From Massospora cicadina (taxonomy: Eukaryota > Entomophthoromycota > Entomophthoromycetes > Entomophthorales > Entomophthoraceae), in NCBI GenBank assembly GCA_022478985.1, contig JAKSZP010000139.1, positions 1-64,000 of the forward strand: a stretch of 64,000 nt of DNA. The letters are read 5' to 3'. This document shows positions 11,155-22,490 of the stretch, one piece after another. The translations under genes and the position numbers were made by a program. The notes under the pieces were generated by a model. The model did not search any database, was not told where the DNA came from, and was given only the letters and a program-made list of their open reading frames with translations. The first letter of the stretch is position 1, and each line of letters starts with the position of its first letter.

Positions 11155-11690
11155 TATATTAGTTTTTATATTAGTAGATGGCATCAATAAGTTTGTAAAC
11201 CATTTTACCTATTGATTTATCCAGCCACTAACCACTTGGAAAAGATCAATTAAACCTACTAAATCAGCAAAATTAGGAACTATATAGCTAAACCCAATTG
11301 GCATATAAATTAGCCAAACACTATACTAATCACTTAAAAACAATTAAAACTATTGAATTAATTAAACCATCAAATACTTAACTGAAGCCATTGAGCCCAT
11401 AGAATCAACCAAAAACCACAATCACTCAGCTAAAACCAGTTATTGGATTTTCTAAAACTACTAAAAACTACAAACCACTTATTTAAGGTTAAGAGTTTTT
11501 AAATTATGTGGTTCTTAAAATGCTCAGCTAAAATGATATATAAATAACATAGAGTCTTTTATCTTTAGATCTTATCTAGAATTAGTATTCAAAATTTATA
11601 ATGATTTTATTGAAAAATAGCCTATTAAAATTCCCAAACTCCATAAAGTACTTTTTCCAAGTTTAAACATTTATATTAGTTGCTCATCAG
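11155..11690 (+). repeat. AT-rich direct repeat, copy 1
   Basis: Diverged copy of 11865-12330. The same order of landmarks occurs in both: TAGTAGATGGC versus TGGTAGACGGC, AACCATCAAATACTTAACTG versus AACCATCAATCGCTTACCTG, CTACTAAAAACTACAAAC versus CTACTAAAAACTACCAATC, and AAAAATAGCCTAT in both. The repeat unit, start to start, is about 710 bases. Function unknown; decayed LTRs of an old element are one explanation. Confidence 0.6.
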
Positions 11691-11864
11691 ATAGTGGATC
11701 CTATAAAAATAGGTAATTATAAATGTTATTTTTAACTGACTAAAAAAATGAGGAGGTTCTCAATTCAACCTATGTATTTTTTGCAAGGAAATCTTCAGCC
11801 AAATTTTCATTAAAGCCCTGTTTTACCCAAATTTGTTTGTGGAATTAAAGTTTAACAGACGATT

Positions 11865-12330
11865 AATCATTTAGTTTTATATATTGGTAGACGGCTAACA
11901 GTAAAATTAAAAAATCTTAAAATCAATCAAGTCAATATAAACCCACTAACCACTCAGCAAAATCTTTTGGAATATCAAATCAACTAAACCATCAATCGCT
12001 TACCTGAAACCATTGATCCCATTCAATCAAACTAAATCCACCAACCGCCACTCAACCAAAACCAATTTTTGAACTTTTCAAAGCTACTAAAAACTACCAA
12101 TCTTTTATCAAAAAATATAGACTTATCAAATTAAACAATTAAATGCAATACACTTAGTTAATTGATATATTACTACCACAGAAAACTTACACCTTTTTTC
12201 TTATCTATATAAAACTTTCTTATTAGTTATTATAATTTTTAAAAATAGCCTATGAACGTTATAGACTTGATAATTTATGCGTGCCAAGTTTGGTGATTTT
12301 TGGTTCATTCTTTCATGAGATAATGTATCT
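11865..12330 (+). repeat. AT-rich direct repeat, copy 2
   Basis: Pairs with 11155-11690. The 175 bases between the copies are AT-rich and hold no open frame. No coding domain of a retrotransposon lies between them, so an LTR pair with a normal interior is ruled out; tandem duplication or two solo LTRs remain. Confidence 0.6.
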
Positions 12331-12439
12331 CACACATAAATACATATACTTATGCAAACAATGATATATATAATAACATATAACAACACAATCTTGTCAG
12401 AAAATTGGTCCTAATTAGGATGTAATAGCTCATATTTAG

Positions 12440-12654
12440 CAACGCTATGCTAAATGTATCTACTCCAATGGATTTTAAACTCCAAAGATAGGGTACTATA
12501 TGCCCCAAGTGACTTAGCTGAGTGCACTCCTGTCATGTCATATTCTTGCCAGTGGGCAACATTGGGCTCAATCTTCAGCTTCTTGACTAATTTAGTGCTG
12601 ACAATTTTGATAGGCTCTAAACTATCACTTATAGCCCATACCCAAAACTTATTC
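12440..12654 (-). pseudogene. Gyp-E protease fragment
   Basis: Minus-strand translation contains SDSLEPIKIVSTKLVKKLKI followed by a stretch ending SAKSLGAYSTLSLEF. It aligns with the Gyp-A and Gyp-B protease (DTGSPANAISSQLMKKIKL, then GAYSSLPIRIGKL). The D[T/S]G active site has become DSLE, so catalysis is lost. The frame runs into the Gyp-B left duplication and resumes at 18412, showing that Gyp-B split this domain. Confidence 0.7.
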
Positions 12655-12659
12655 ACTGA
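12655..12659. repeat. Gyp-B target-site duplication, left
   Basis: ACTGA immediately before the LTR, identical to the five bases after the right LTR (18412-18416). Confidence 0.9.
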
Positions 12660-13457
12660 TGTTGGACATTCACCTTCTTGACTTAGGAGAAAGAATGTTG
12701 GAGGTATGAGTGCTCCTGAATCTGCTACCATGATGGCCCATCTCCTTCCCAATCTTCAAATAATAATGTGGTAATCAATGATATGAGTACCAATGGCGGA
12801 AAGACCTTGTTGGATTCTCGTGGAATCCTGACTATTGGAGAAATAAGGATTATAACCAAAATTAGTGAAATAAGGTAAGAACTGATAATAGGAATTCTCT
12901 GACTTCTCAGCCAAATTTGAGGTGTGCGTTACCACACGAGTCTGACCATCACTGAAGTGCAAAGATTTTACTTGATGATGATAGGATAAAAATTAACAAA
13001 TCATTACCACACAAATCTGACCACCTCCAAGATGCAAAGATATTACCTGACAATAAGAGGGTAAACATTAACCAATAATTACCACATGAGTCTAACCACT
13101 GCTGAGGGGAAAAGATTTTACTCACTGGTGATTAGATACAATTCATCAAATTGTTACCACATGGGTCAGTTTTGCCTCAAAAAAATTTTATCTTTGATCT
13201 AATAGGCTGAAAGCCTATATTTTTTAATTTAGATAACTGAGCTTTACATTCTTTTGTCTCAAATACCCATGGTCTCAAAATCCAAACTAGTTTAAATAGG
13301 AAAAATTATTATTGAGAAAAGGACCTTCTTTGGTTTTGCCCTGCCTAAACAATAAAAAACATAAAAAACCTTTACTAAGTGTTATCTATTACTTTTATTA
13401 TAAAGTAAATATCCCACTTTCTTAAATTATTTGTGGCATCCTTTGGCGGATCCCACA
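12660..13457 (+). repeat. Gyp-B 5' LTR
   Basis: Matched by 17615-18411. It contains three tandem 75-base units starting at 12928, 13003 and 13078 and a fourth partial one at 13153. An AATAAAAAACATAAAAA block near 13350 probably holds the polyadenylation signal. Confidence 0.93.
12928..13175 (+). repeat. 75-base tandem repeats in Gyp-B 5' LTR
   Basis: The motif [A/G]TTACCACA followed by [C/T]RARTCT recurs at 12928, 13003, 13078 and 13153, exactly 75 bases apart. The same phase occurs in the 3' LTR. Repeats of this sort in LTRs often act as transcriptional enhancers; that is inference here. Confidence 0.9.
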
Positions 13458-13460
13458 AAT

Positions 13461-13478
13461 TGGTGCTCACTACAGGGG
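13461..13478 (+). promoter_or_regulatory. Gyp-B primer-binding site
   Basis: TGGTGCTCACTACAGGGG, three bases after the LTR. It differs from the Gyp-A site at one position and is identical to a minus-strand site at 35894-35911, so at least three elements appear to use the same primer. A 6-bp inverted repeat (CAGGGG/CCCCTG) follows directly. Confidence 0.7.
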
Positions 13479-13519
13479 TTGAATCCCCTGAATATTTCTA
13501 TAAAGTATTAAAAAAATCA

Positions 13520-13888
13520 ATGGAGGCTGTAAACGTGAGCAGCTCTCCTGAACCCTGATTAGTTGCTCTTGAGAAGCAACTAGCTAGTTTTTTTTCTCAT
13601 CTCAAAAAACTAGAGCAACGTAAAGTGGAGATCCCTACTGTGGGTTCTCTTTCAACTCAGTCAACAAGTGCGCTCCCTAAGGGTATATCCTCCAGAATCA
13701 CTGGGGTTGCAAAAATGGCGGATAAAGCCAAGCTAATTACCTCACATCTTATGGTAGTCTCCCTCATTTCAATTACAACCTTGCCCATGGTTGAGATACC
13801 TCTGAGGCTGACTCTGAGGGGGCTTACAATGATGCTGGGTACTACTTATTGGGAGCTCCCGCGGAAGTGGAGGTCCCTGATTGCCTAA
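13520..13888 (+). pseudogene. Gyp-B gag remnant with internal deletion
   Basis: It starts with an ATG at 13520 (MEAVNVSSSPEP, then a stop). The N-terminal helix LVALEKQLASFFSHLKKLEQ of Gyp-A is kept, and so is the C-terminal end with MLGTTYWELP. From the first to the second landmark the distance is about 280 bases against 870 in Gyp-A. The capsid segment is therefore gone, and this copy cannot make its own particle protein. It would need gag supplied in trans. Confidence 0.75.
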
Positions 13889-13952
13889 ATGCCAAAGGAG
13901 TAGATGAAACCACCATACCTGAGGATACTTACCTCCGCCAAGTTTAGGTTGT

Positions 13953-16900
13953 ATGGAAACTATTGACAAAGCCAGCGATGCTGATCAGCTCCTATCAAGT
14001 CTAAATCACCCTTTACAGCGAAGGCTTACTATGCAGTCTATTCTGGAGACTCACTCTGAGACCGCACGCAAATTAACCTCCACTTTTCATCTCAAGGAGG
14101 TCTTAGCGCTGTCAGCTGACTTTGGAAGCACACTTACCAAGGTTGAAGTAGTTGTTCACAAAGTCCGGGTTATGGCTATCCTAGATACAGGTTCTCCAGC
14201 GAATGCAATTTCATCTCAGCTGATGAAAAAGATTAAATTGATGCCTGACTTAGATTGTATCAAGGAATTTGGAACTGCGGGCCCAAACAACACCTGCGCT
14301 CTTTGCGCTTACTCCTCTCTACCCATACGCATTGGGAAGCTTATCCTATTGGCCCCCGCTGTGGCCTTATATAATAACTCCTATGATATGCTCATAGGTA
14401 CTCAGTTTATGATCAAATATGAAGGCATTTTCAACATGAAGCAAGGGTTCCTATCTTTAATGAACTACGAAGTTCTATTAATCTTATCCTACAAAGAACC
14501 CGTCAAGAATGACTACACCTGCTTGGTTGAATACCCCTCTTCCGCTTTGTCTTTACATTATGTTACTTCTGGGCGCAACACTAAGAAATTGCCCAATTCA
14601 GTGGAGGCTAACGATGGTATTCCATTCTATGCGGCAGATGAGGTGGTGATTAAGCCAGGTGAACAACGAGTAATTGACATGAAAATCACACTCCAAATCC
14701 CACGCCACTGCTTATTACACCTTTTAAGCATCGATGGAGTTAGCCCTTTTGAGCCTCGGGTATTGCCTGTCATTTAAGACCCAGCCTATCAGAGGCCTAT
14801 TACTCTACTGTTGGGAAACCTCACCAAAAAGGACATAATAGTAAAAAAGCACCAGGAGGTGGGCCAAGGGTATTTACTCCCTGTGGAAAAAGTTGAACAA
14901 ATCCACTCTATTGGCTCAATGGCAGATTTAGGCCTGCCCACAGATAACCTGGTATGTACCTTGCTGAACGTCCATATTTTGGAAGAGCTGACCTCAGATG
15001 AGTTGGAGAAAGTGCAAACTCTTCTGGGTGAGTATAGTGATATATTCTCGAAAACAAACAATGATTATGGCCACATGAAGGGCTGGTGCCATTCCATCGA
15101 TGTGGGTGATTCCCATCCCATTCTGTCAAAACCTTATCACAAGTCAAAGGTGGAGGAGCAACAAATGAGGACGGAACTCACGCAGTTATTAGACGCGGGG
15201 TTATTAGTTCCTTCGCAAAGCCCTTGGTCTTCCCCCTTCTGCTAATTAAGAAAAGAATGGAGGTCACTGGGTAGTTATGGACTACCGCAGGTTAAATAAT
15301 CTTATAAAAAAGGATAGCTATCCTATCCCACGCATTGACAATGCCCTGGCCCAGCTTTCAGGCTCAAACCTTTTCTCTGCCATGGACTTGGCCAGTGGTT
15401 ATTGGCAAATGTATTTATCTCCCCAAGACCAGGAGAAATGCGCTTTGATATGCAGTGAAGGCCTTTTCCAACCCACGCGATTACCCCAAGGGTTGTGCAT
15501 GCACCTGCTTCTTTCCAGCATGCGATGGATCACATTTTTCAGGATCTCAAGTTAACCTGCATTATCGTCTACCTTGATGACTTTACCATATTTTTGAAGA
15601 CCTTTAATGAACATCCTGATAATTTAAAAGAGGTATTCCAATGCTTACGACGCTCAACTATCAAATTAAAGCCTTTAAAGTGTTCGTTCTTCCAAAAGAA
15701 ATTAAACTTCCTCGGACATACCATTTCTCAAGAGGGTATCCAACCCATACAAGATAAGGTTGAAGCGATTTCCAGAATGCCACCCTCCAAAAACCTACGG
15801 GATATACAGGTATTTTTGGGGATGATGGGGTATTACCATCAGTTTATCTCTAAGTTTGCCCAACTCAGCGAGCCCCTTGTTCGCTTACTAAAAAAGAATC
15901 TCCCTTTTTAATGGGGCATGGAACAGAAGGCCGCCTATGAAACAATGAAGTTGCTGCTGCAAGAACGGCCTATCCTAAGGCATCCTGATTATGGAAAACC
16001 GTTTATTTTGTTTACAGACGCCTCAGACTACGCCGTCAGGGCCATCCTAGCCCAATTGGATGAAAAAGGGGTAGATCATCCTGTTTCATATCTTTGTAAA
16101 ATGATATCAAAGGCAGAACGCAACTATAGTGTTACCAAAAAGGAGTGTCTCGCCGTTCTACTCGCAGTAAAGCTTTATCACCCTTTCTTGTATGGGACCT
16201 CTTTCACTGTGATCACAGACCACGCATCTTTAAAATGGTTGCATAACATGAAGGACCCTACGGGGCGGTTAGCTCGTTGGGCTCTAAAGCTCCAGCATTA
16301 CGATATGAAGATCAAACACCGTGCTGGAACCTGCCACATGAATGTTGATGGGTTAACTCGGCTGCTTATTCTCCACCTAGATAATAGTGAAGTGGAACGG
16401 CTGTATGATCTTCTAATGACCCCAACTGACTGGGAAGATGAGGATGAACCTGTACAGAGGACGTTGGCCCGGCACTCCTGTAACACAAAAGTAGAAAGAG
16501 GAAAATTGTATAAACAAGTGGGGACGAAATGGTTGCCCTACCTATGACCCTCAGAGCGTGTACCTGTCATCCTGGAATCTCATTCAGCTTTAGGCCATGG
16601 AGGAGCAATGAAAACCTATGAGTGGATATAAGATTGATATTTTTGGGAGGGAATCAAGGACACCATCGTTGAAGTCTTGGATGCTTGCCTTATATGTAAA
16701 AAGCAGTCCCAATTCAAGACTAGATACCAATATCAGCTGACTACCCCACAACAGCTGTTTCATACCATGAGCTTGGATGTAGTAGGGCTGCTTCCTCAAA
16801 CCACAGGTGGAAACAGATATATTTTGGTAGTTATTGACCACTTCTCAAAGTGGGTTGAAGCTGTGGCGCTTCCAGACCAAACTGCTAAGGCTACTGCCAC

Positions 16901-17579
16901 CTTTCTTCATCAAAGTATTTTCACTCGACATGGGTGCCCTCAAGTACTACTTTGTGACAATGGGAAAAACTTCACCTCCAGAGTAGTCAAGACCTTAGCT
17001 GCTTCCATGGGAGCCCAGCAACTGATCTCAGCTTCATATAACTCCTCAACCAATGGTACAGTAGAGTGAGCCAATGGTACTCTGGTTTCAATATTACAAA
17101 AAATAGCCTCGTCTGATCCCCTTCATTGGGATCTATATCTCCCAAGCGCGCTTATGGCTTCCAGAATTAGCTATCACCAGATTTTGAAATTGTCCCCTTT
17201 CCGAGTTTTGTATGGCAGGGAACTGGGCATATCTGCTCTCCTAGCTAAGGACGTCTTCTCTAGAGGAGAGGAGCCTAAAAAAGCCATGCAAAGGTTAGCT
17301 AACTGCATCATTCAGCTTTAATCAGAGGCTATGACCAACTTAGCAAAAACGGTTACTAAAGAAGGCCAAGCTGCCAATGAGCTCCGAGCTCCTCTACTTT
17401 CCTTCCAAGTGTCATATATAATTTTATATTAACACAATCTCATAACTCCCCATAGTGGCAAACTTAAATCAATCTGAGAGGGGCCATTTACCAATATGTA
17501 TAAGAGAGGAAATGAGTATTCTATAAAGTCTCTGGCCACTGGAATTATCATAAACCGGGTACATGGCCGCTTCCTATGA
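13953..17579 (+). pseudogene. Gyp-B pol (protease, RT, RNase H, integrase), nearly open
   Basis: Protease: AILDTGSPANAIS, active site DTG intact (about 14182). RT: SYPIPRIDNALAQLSGSNLF, MDLASGYWQM and the catalytic YLDDFTIF near 15580. RNase H: KPFILFTDASDYAV, then LAVLLAVKLYHPFL and VITDHASLKWL. Integrase: CLICKKQ, D in MSLDVVG, D in LLCDNGKNF, E in STNGTVE. Breaks: stops at 14775, 15909 and 16545, a frame change lasting from about 15235 to 15500, and stops around 16630 and 17067. The end VHGRFL and a G-rich tract lead into the 3' LTR. All catalytic residues that I can place are present. The breaks, not residue loss, are what kill it. Confidence 0.92.
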
Positions 17580-17614
17580 CCCTACACCCCTCCCAACATT
17601 CTTGAGGGGGGCAA

Positions 17615-18411
17615 TGTCAGACATTCACTTTCTCAACTTAGGAGAAATAATGTTGGAGGTATGAGTGCTCCTGAATCTGCTACCATGATGGCCCATCTCT
17701 TGCCAAATTTTCAAATAGTATTGTGGTAATCAACGATATGAGTACCAATGGTGGAAAGACCTTGGTGGATTCTCAGTGGAATCCTAACTATTGGAGAAAT
17801 AAGGATTATAACCAAAATTGGCGAAATAAGGTAAGAACTGATAATAGGAATTCTCTGACTTCTCAGCCAAATTTGAGGTGTGCGTTACCACACGAGTCTG
17901 ACCATCACTGAAGTGCAAAGATTTTACTTGATGATGATAGGATAAAAATTAACAAATCATTACCACACGAATCTGACCACCTCCAAGATGCGAAGATATT
18001 ACTCAACGATGATAGGGTAAACATTAACCAATCATTACCACATGAGTCTGACCACTGCTGAGGTGAAAAGATTTTACTCACTGGTGATTGGATACAATTC
18101 ATCAAATCATTACCACACGGGTCAGTTTATGCCTCAAAAAATTTTATCTTTGATCTGATAGGCCAAAAGCCTATTTTTCCTAATTTAGATAACTGAGCTT
18201 TACATTTTTCTGCCTTGAATACCCAAGTCTCAAAATCCAAACTAGTTTAAATAGGAAACACTAGTATCAAGAAAAGGACCTTCTTTGGTCTTGCTCTGCC
18301 TAAACAATAAAAAACTTTAAAAACCTTTACTAAGTGTTATCTATTACTTTTATTATAAAGTAAATATTCCACTTTTTAAATTATTTATGGCATCCTTTGG
18401 CGGATCCCACA
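17615..18411 (+). repeat. Gyp-B 3' LTR
   Basis: Preceded by the polypurine-like GAGGGGGGCAA. The tandem units start at 17884, 17959, 18034 and 18109, again 75 bases apart. It ends CCCACA at 18411, followed by the duplicated ACTGA. Confidence 0.93.
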
Positions 18412-18416
18412 ACTGA
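18412..18416. repeat. Gyp-B target-site duplication, right
   Basis: ACTGA, identical to 12655-12659. Confidence 0.9.
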
Positions 18417-20782
18417 TAACTACATAATTACACTCATAGTAGGTTTCAGAATTTTTTATTAGGTAAATATTATGATGGTTGCCAAATTCTAAGTAAGACT
18501 TCAGACTCAAACAGATTTCTGGAAAATTATCTGCCAAAGTCTTAATCAAAATATCCACTTTTTTGTCATTTAGAGATTGTAGGTTTGAGGAACATTTGAG
18601 ATGGCAGTTTAAACCTTTGATCAACGATCTGTTTATACTAGGTTTTTGATACTTTGGCTCGAGCTTCTTCAGTGGCTTCTGACTGCTTTGACTTTTTTAC
18701 CTTAGCTCAGAAAGTAACCATGTAGACATCATCAGCCATGATGTGATTTAGGTTATTTTTTGCCACCTCGTAGGTTCAAAAAAGCTTGCCTGGGTCAGTG
18801 GAATGTGTGGTAGGACATTGGTGGAGGTAGAGCATTCCGCCTCTACTACACCTTCTATTTTCCCGCCTTTTCCTCAATTAAAACCTTCAGGGCCACATTC
18901 ACCCTAGATCTCTTGTCTGCCTGTCTAAAGCATTAACTGACAAAATTCTCTTTCTACCTTAATTATGACATGTTATCAGCCTTGGTTGCTGATCCGTTTT
19001 TGGTTTTAAGAAAAAGTTTTTTCCCTTAATCAGTCAAATTGGTATTTCTTGGTCCTGATAATCGGAATTTTAGCTGAACTTTGGGCTGATTAGGGGCGCC
19101 AAACCTACTAGCGCACTTTCTTAAATAATCTTGAGTTCCAAAGCCCCTATGATACAATTGAAGGCTGGAATTATAAAGCGCCTCAAGTCACGGCATGGCT
19201 TACCCACATGCTTATGGCAATGTTCATCAAATTCAGTCAAAACATTAGATCCAAGTAGGCCTTAAGCCTCAAGATAAACCCTATTAGCGAAGTCTCTAAT
19301 GGATTTATTTCTCTGAAATTCAATGTTAAGCAACTCTGTTTTCCAGGCTGATAGCTTTTCAGGCCCTCCAAATTGCTTACTAATGCGCTCTATGCATTCA
19401 AATAGACCAATTGGCACCTAAATAGGGTAAGACAAGGTTGAAACTGTGTGAGTCCAAGAAATTGATAATAGCTGTTGAATGCATGATTGATGCTCCTTGC
19501 TGGCCTTTTTGATTAGCTTGAGAAATGACAGCACATTTACATATCTGGCAAATTTCAGCAAATTTAGGGGTTTAAAGTCATCATGCCAAGATTTAGAAAG
19601 AGGAGTTTTACTTCATCTAGAGATGGAGCATCTTGTGGAATCAACTTTTAAAATTAGGCTTACTCCAGATTGGTGTTATTTGGTGTCAGAATTAAAGCCA
19701 AAATTTAGGCGTGGAACAGACGTCTGAAATATTAGTTTCAGCATCCAGGTCGATCCCTGATGACTCAGCTTTTTTAAATTTTACCCAAACTGCTAGATTT
19801 AGACTCTTGAATTTGGGCCTTGGAAAATTTCCTAATCGATTTCTGCACAAGAATCTGGAGCTTTCACTACTATACTCCACTCAATAGCTGGTCAAACAAT
19901 GACAGTTTTTCTCCTTGAGGGTATTAATCTTTTTTCTAAGGATCTCAAGATATATTCTATATGTGACTTGATAAGCCAAACTATTTTTGACATCTTTGGT
20001 CAGATCAACCATGCAAGCATTTGTTGTGGATAGTTGGGTTCAGAGCTCCTGTTTTTCTTTAGTGAGCTCGACATTTTTAACTTGAACAGATGACACTTTT
20101 GACCAATGTCTTGAGAATTCATCAAGGTTTTGGGAAAAATCATCCTCATTGTATGGCCCTGCGAGTAGTGCAGAAAGATCTTCAATGTTATTCTGTAAAA
20201 TACCAGCTCTGTTTATATGTATTCATTGGACTGAACGTGCATCATTTTAAATCCAGATGATTCCTGTGATCAGAAGTGGAATCTTTGGTCTTGCGTTCAG
20301 TCTGAGAAGACAGAGATTCTGAGTGAGTTTCTAATTTTTGGCATCATCTATTTACATTTTGTACCCGCTTATTGGTCAATCCATTGTGAGTGGGGACTTC
20401 AGTTGCAATATTAAGCGATCCAATATTGAGCTGTTTTTCCAAATTATTCAGTCTTCTATGAGCATCGTTGACGTGCTCTATAATGATGACAAAGGCTTTT
20501 TTGACTAAAGTAAAGTTTGAATTTAACTTATCCATTAGATTAGATTGGGAATATCGCTTTTCCTCTTGGTTGATAGATCTTCATAAGTTCTAGATTCTGT
20601 TGATCCTGAATCCTCTGGGTATTCTTTATGTATGGCTGTACAAAACTGACCAAAAGCTCATTGGTTTCTTGTGTACTGATAAGGCGTCTGGCCAGAGTTG
20701 CCATGGTTTCCTTTTGGTATTGTATGTACATCTCCATCTTGAAATCCTGATCCTTTAGGTAGTAAAATAGACCAAAAAACAA
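18417..20782 (-). pseudogene. Gyp-E gag region
   Basis: Reading leftward, helical charged segments come first (20782-20344, for example QYQKETMATLARRLISTQET). Near 19300 a gag-like stretch follows: IGLFECIERISKQFGGPEKL, SAWKTELLNIEFQRNKSIRD, FANRVYLEA. The pattern of a short basic helix and RDFANRVYLEA resembles retrotransposon gag capsid C-terminal parts. Many stops interrupt it, and no CCHC knuckle was seen. Its left end meets Gyp-B, and the protease fragment continues on the other side. The assignment to gag is from pattern and order; the upstream limit is uncertain. Confidence 0.55.
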
Positions 20783-22490
20783 AATCTGAGATGTACCGTT
20801 TCTTTAGCCTTGAAAGATAGTCTCTATCATCTCTTTAACACTGTCTGAGGTAGACTCAATTGGGCATGTTGACTCCACATGATCTTCTCCCTCAGTGATA
20901 AATTTAAGGGTTACAATGTACTATTTTCAGTTTTGCAAATCAGTGTTAAAAATGCACTGTGATCTCTCAATCACTAGTTTATAGATTGTTATCATCAGAT
21001 CTTCTGACAAATTCTGCATAATCCAGATTTGTTGTTCATATTAAGTTGTGTATTTTGGTTTATGTGAGAACCACTTGTTAAGTTTGAGGATAGACTCGCT
21101 TATTGAATACATTCCTGCTTTGATAGTTGGGAAGAGTTTTTGAGCAATTTATCCTCAATTTTTGCTGAGTGTCTTATGGCGTTTCCTAACTGTACTAAAG
21201 CTCAAAAATCTTAAACAATATTACCTGACTCTTCTGGTCTCTTCTATGTAATTTTCCTTCTAGTCACAAATTATCCTGATGCAGGTAACAGATATAAGAT
21301 TTTCTTAACACTTGTCTGCACTCTTATTATGAGGATAGAACTAAACGAAGACTTGTTAATATAAGACGATATTAGATGATCTAAACTGGTATAAGATAAT
21401 CTTATACAAGATGGTAAGATGATGATGCTTTTAGTAGGCCAGATGCCAGTATTTTATACCTCTAGGGCAAATCCTGGCCATACTCATCTATTAGATGGGT
21501 TCTTTAAAGCCATTCCAATTCTTTATGGCTTATGGTAGTGATTATTAAAGTTCTTCAAGGTAATTTGGCCCTTAAATTAATTTTAGAATCATTTTAGCCC
21601 AATTGGAGGCACTTATACTCTCATAATTGTGAGGATTTTAGGCGTAATATTAGCATCTTAGTGATGTATATTAACTTCACAATCAGCCTGATAACTTTTC
21701 ATCATACAGCTGATAAAGTACAATAAAATAAGGAAAGGATAATATACAAATTGAATAATGATGCATTTCTAACTGGGAAGTCAGAAGTCCTCTCAATAGT
21801 ACTAGGCGCTCCCTAATTTTATCATTCATAAGCAAGTACTATTATGGCATTTACAAGGGCTGACATACAAAAATCCATCATGTATTAATTGTACTTGCAC
21901 TAATTTGTGAGTGCAATTAAGTTTATGCCGTATTACACTTGATTCACAAAAGTGGGTCCCATAATCAGCCTTATAAAGATAATATTATAGCTGATATTAG
22001 CTTTGATAATCGAGATGTTTAAGTGCAATTAAGGCGGTTTTGAGGTGAATCTGATTTAACAGACTATGGAGATAAACTTGGAAGGATCAAGGGATCCATC
22101 AAAAGGAGTAATATATCAGAATTGATGGTTTTCTCAAAGGGTTTATTTTTGAGCCAACCATCAAAATCTAACACCACTAACTCAACTATTTTGAGCTGTC
22201 ATATTCAGCCCAAATCTGGTAGTTTATGACCCTATAAAATTGGCTGACCCTGGCAAAATCCTTATCATCCCAAGTTGATGCTTGAAGGGCTATGTTAAAC
22301 TTTGCCTTAATTTAGGTGAATTCTTAACTTTAGGGCTACAATATAATAATTACTTCAATCAATGTCAACTTTATTCTTAGGAATATCAACATCAGTTTAT
22401 AATAACTATTCAATATGTATAAAAATTAAATCCTTGTATTATTATTAATTGCTGACAATGTTTTATCAGGCCTGATGCATAAAATCACTT
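20783..22490. other. AT-rich stretch, no recognised gene
   Basis: No coherent domain. Minus-strand frames are short and full of stops; a segment like FDGSLDPSKFISIV near 22100 is weakly gag-like. It may join Gyp-E gag to the Gyp-F copy 2 gag start, but I could not align it with Gyp-F copy 1. Confidence 0.35.

Larger units (their letters stand above)
12660..18411 (+). mobile_element. Gyp-B: Ty3/gypsy LTR retrotransposon with perfect target duplication
   Basis: LTRs of about 798 bases (12660-13457 and 17615-18411) start TGT[T/C]RGACATTC and end GGATCCCACA. They flank a 4.16 kb interior. Exact ACTGA duplications lie outside both LTRs, the size expected for a gypsy integrase. The interior is closest to Gyp-A but about 590 bases shorter in gag. 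LTRs are very similar to each other, so Gyp-B is among the younger insertions here. It lies within the protease of Gyp-E. Pol is nearly open, with a few stops and a short frame-changed stretch. Confidence 0.95.
1566..20782 (-). mobile_element. Gyp-E: old Ty3/gypsy element, host of nested insertions
   Basis: Minus-strand coding remnants occur in gypsy order: gag (20782-18417), protease (12654-12440, after removing Gyp-B), RT and RNase H (about 9800-8493), then RNase H end and integrase start (2274-1566, after removing Gyp-A). At both insertion points the protein alignment continues across the excised element, so the blocks belong to one original element. Between protease and RT there are about 2.6 kb, far more than a gypsy linker, so further insertions (direct repeats at 11.2-12.3 kb, GC-richer island at 10.0-10.7 kb) probably lie there. 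No LTRs were recognised. Decay is heavy; it is the oldest layer on this side of the window. Confidence 0.65.

Noticed and set aside
12928..13175. CRISPR-like array
   Set aside because: The 75-base units are repeats without variable spacers, lie in an LTR, and the window is eukaryotic.
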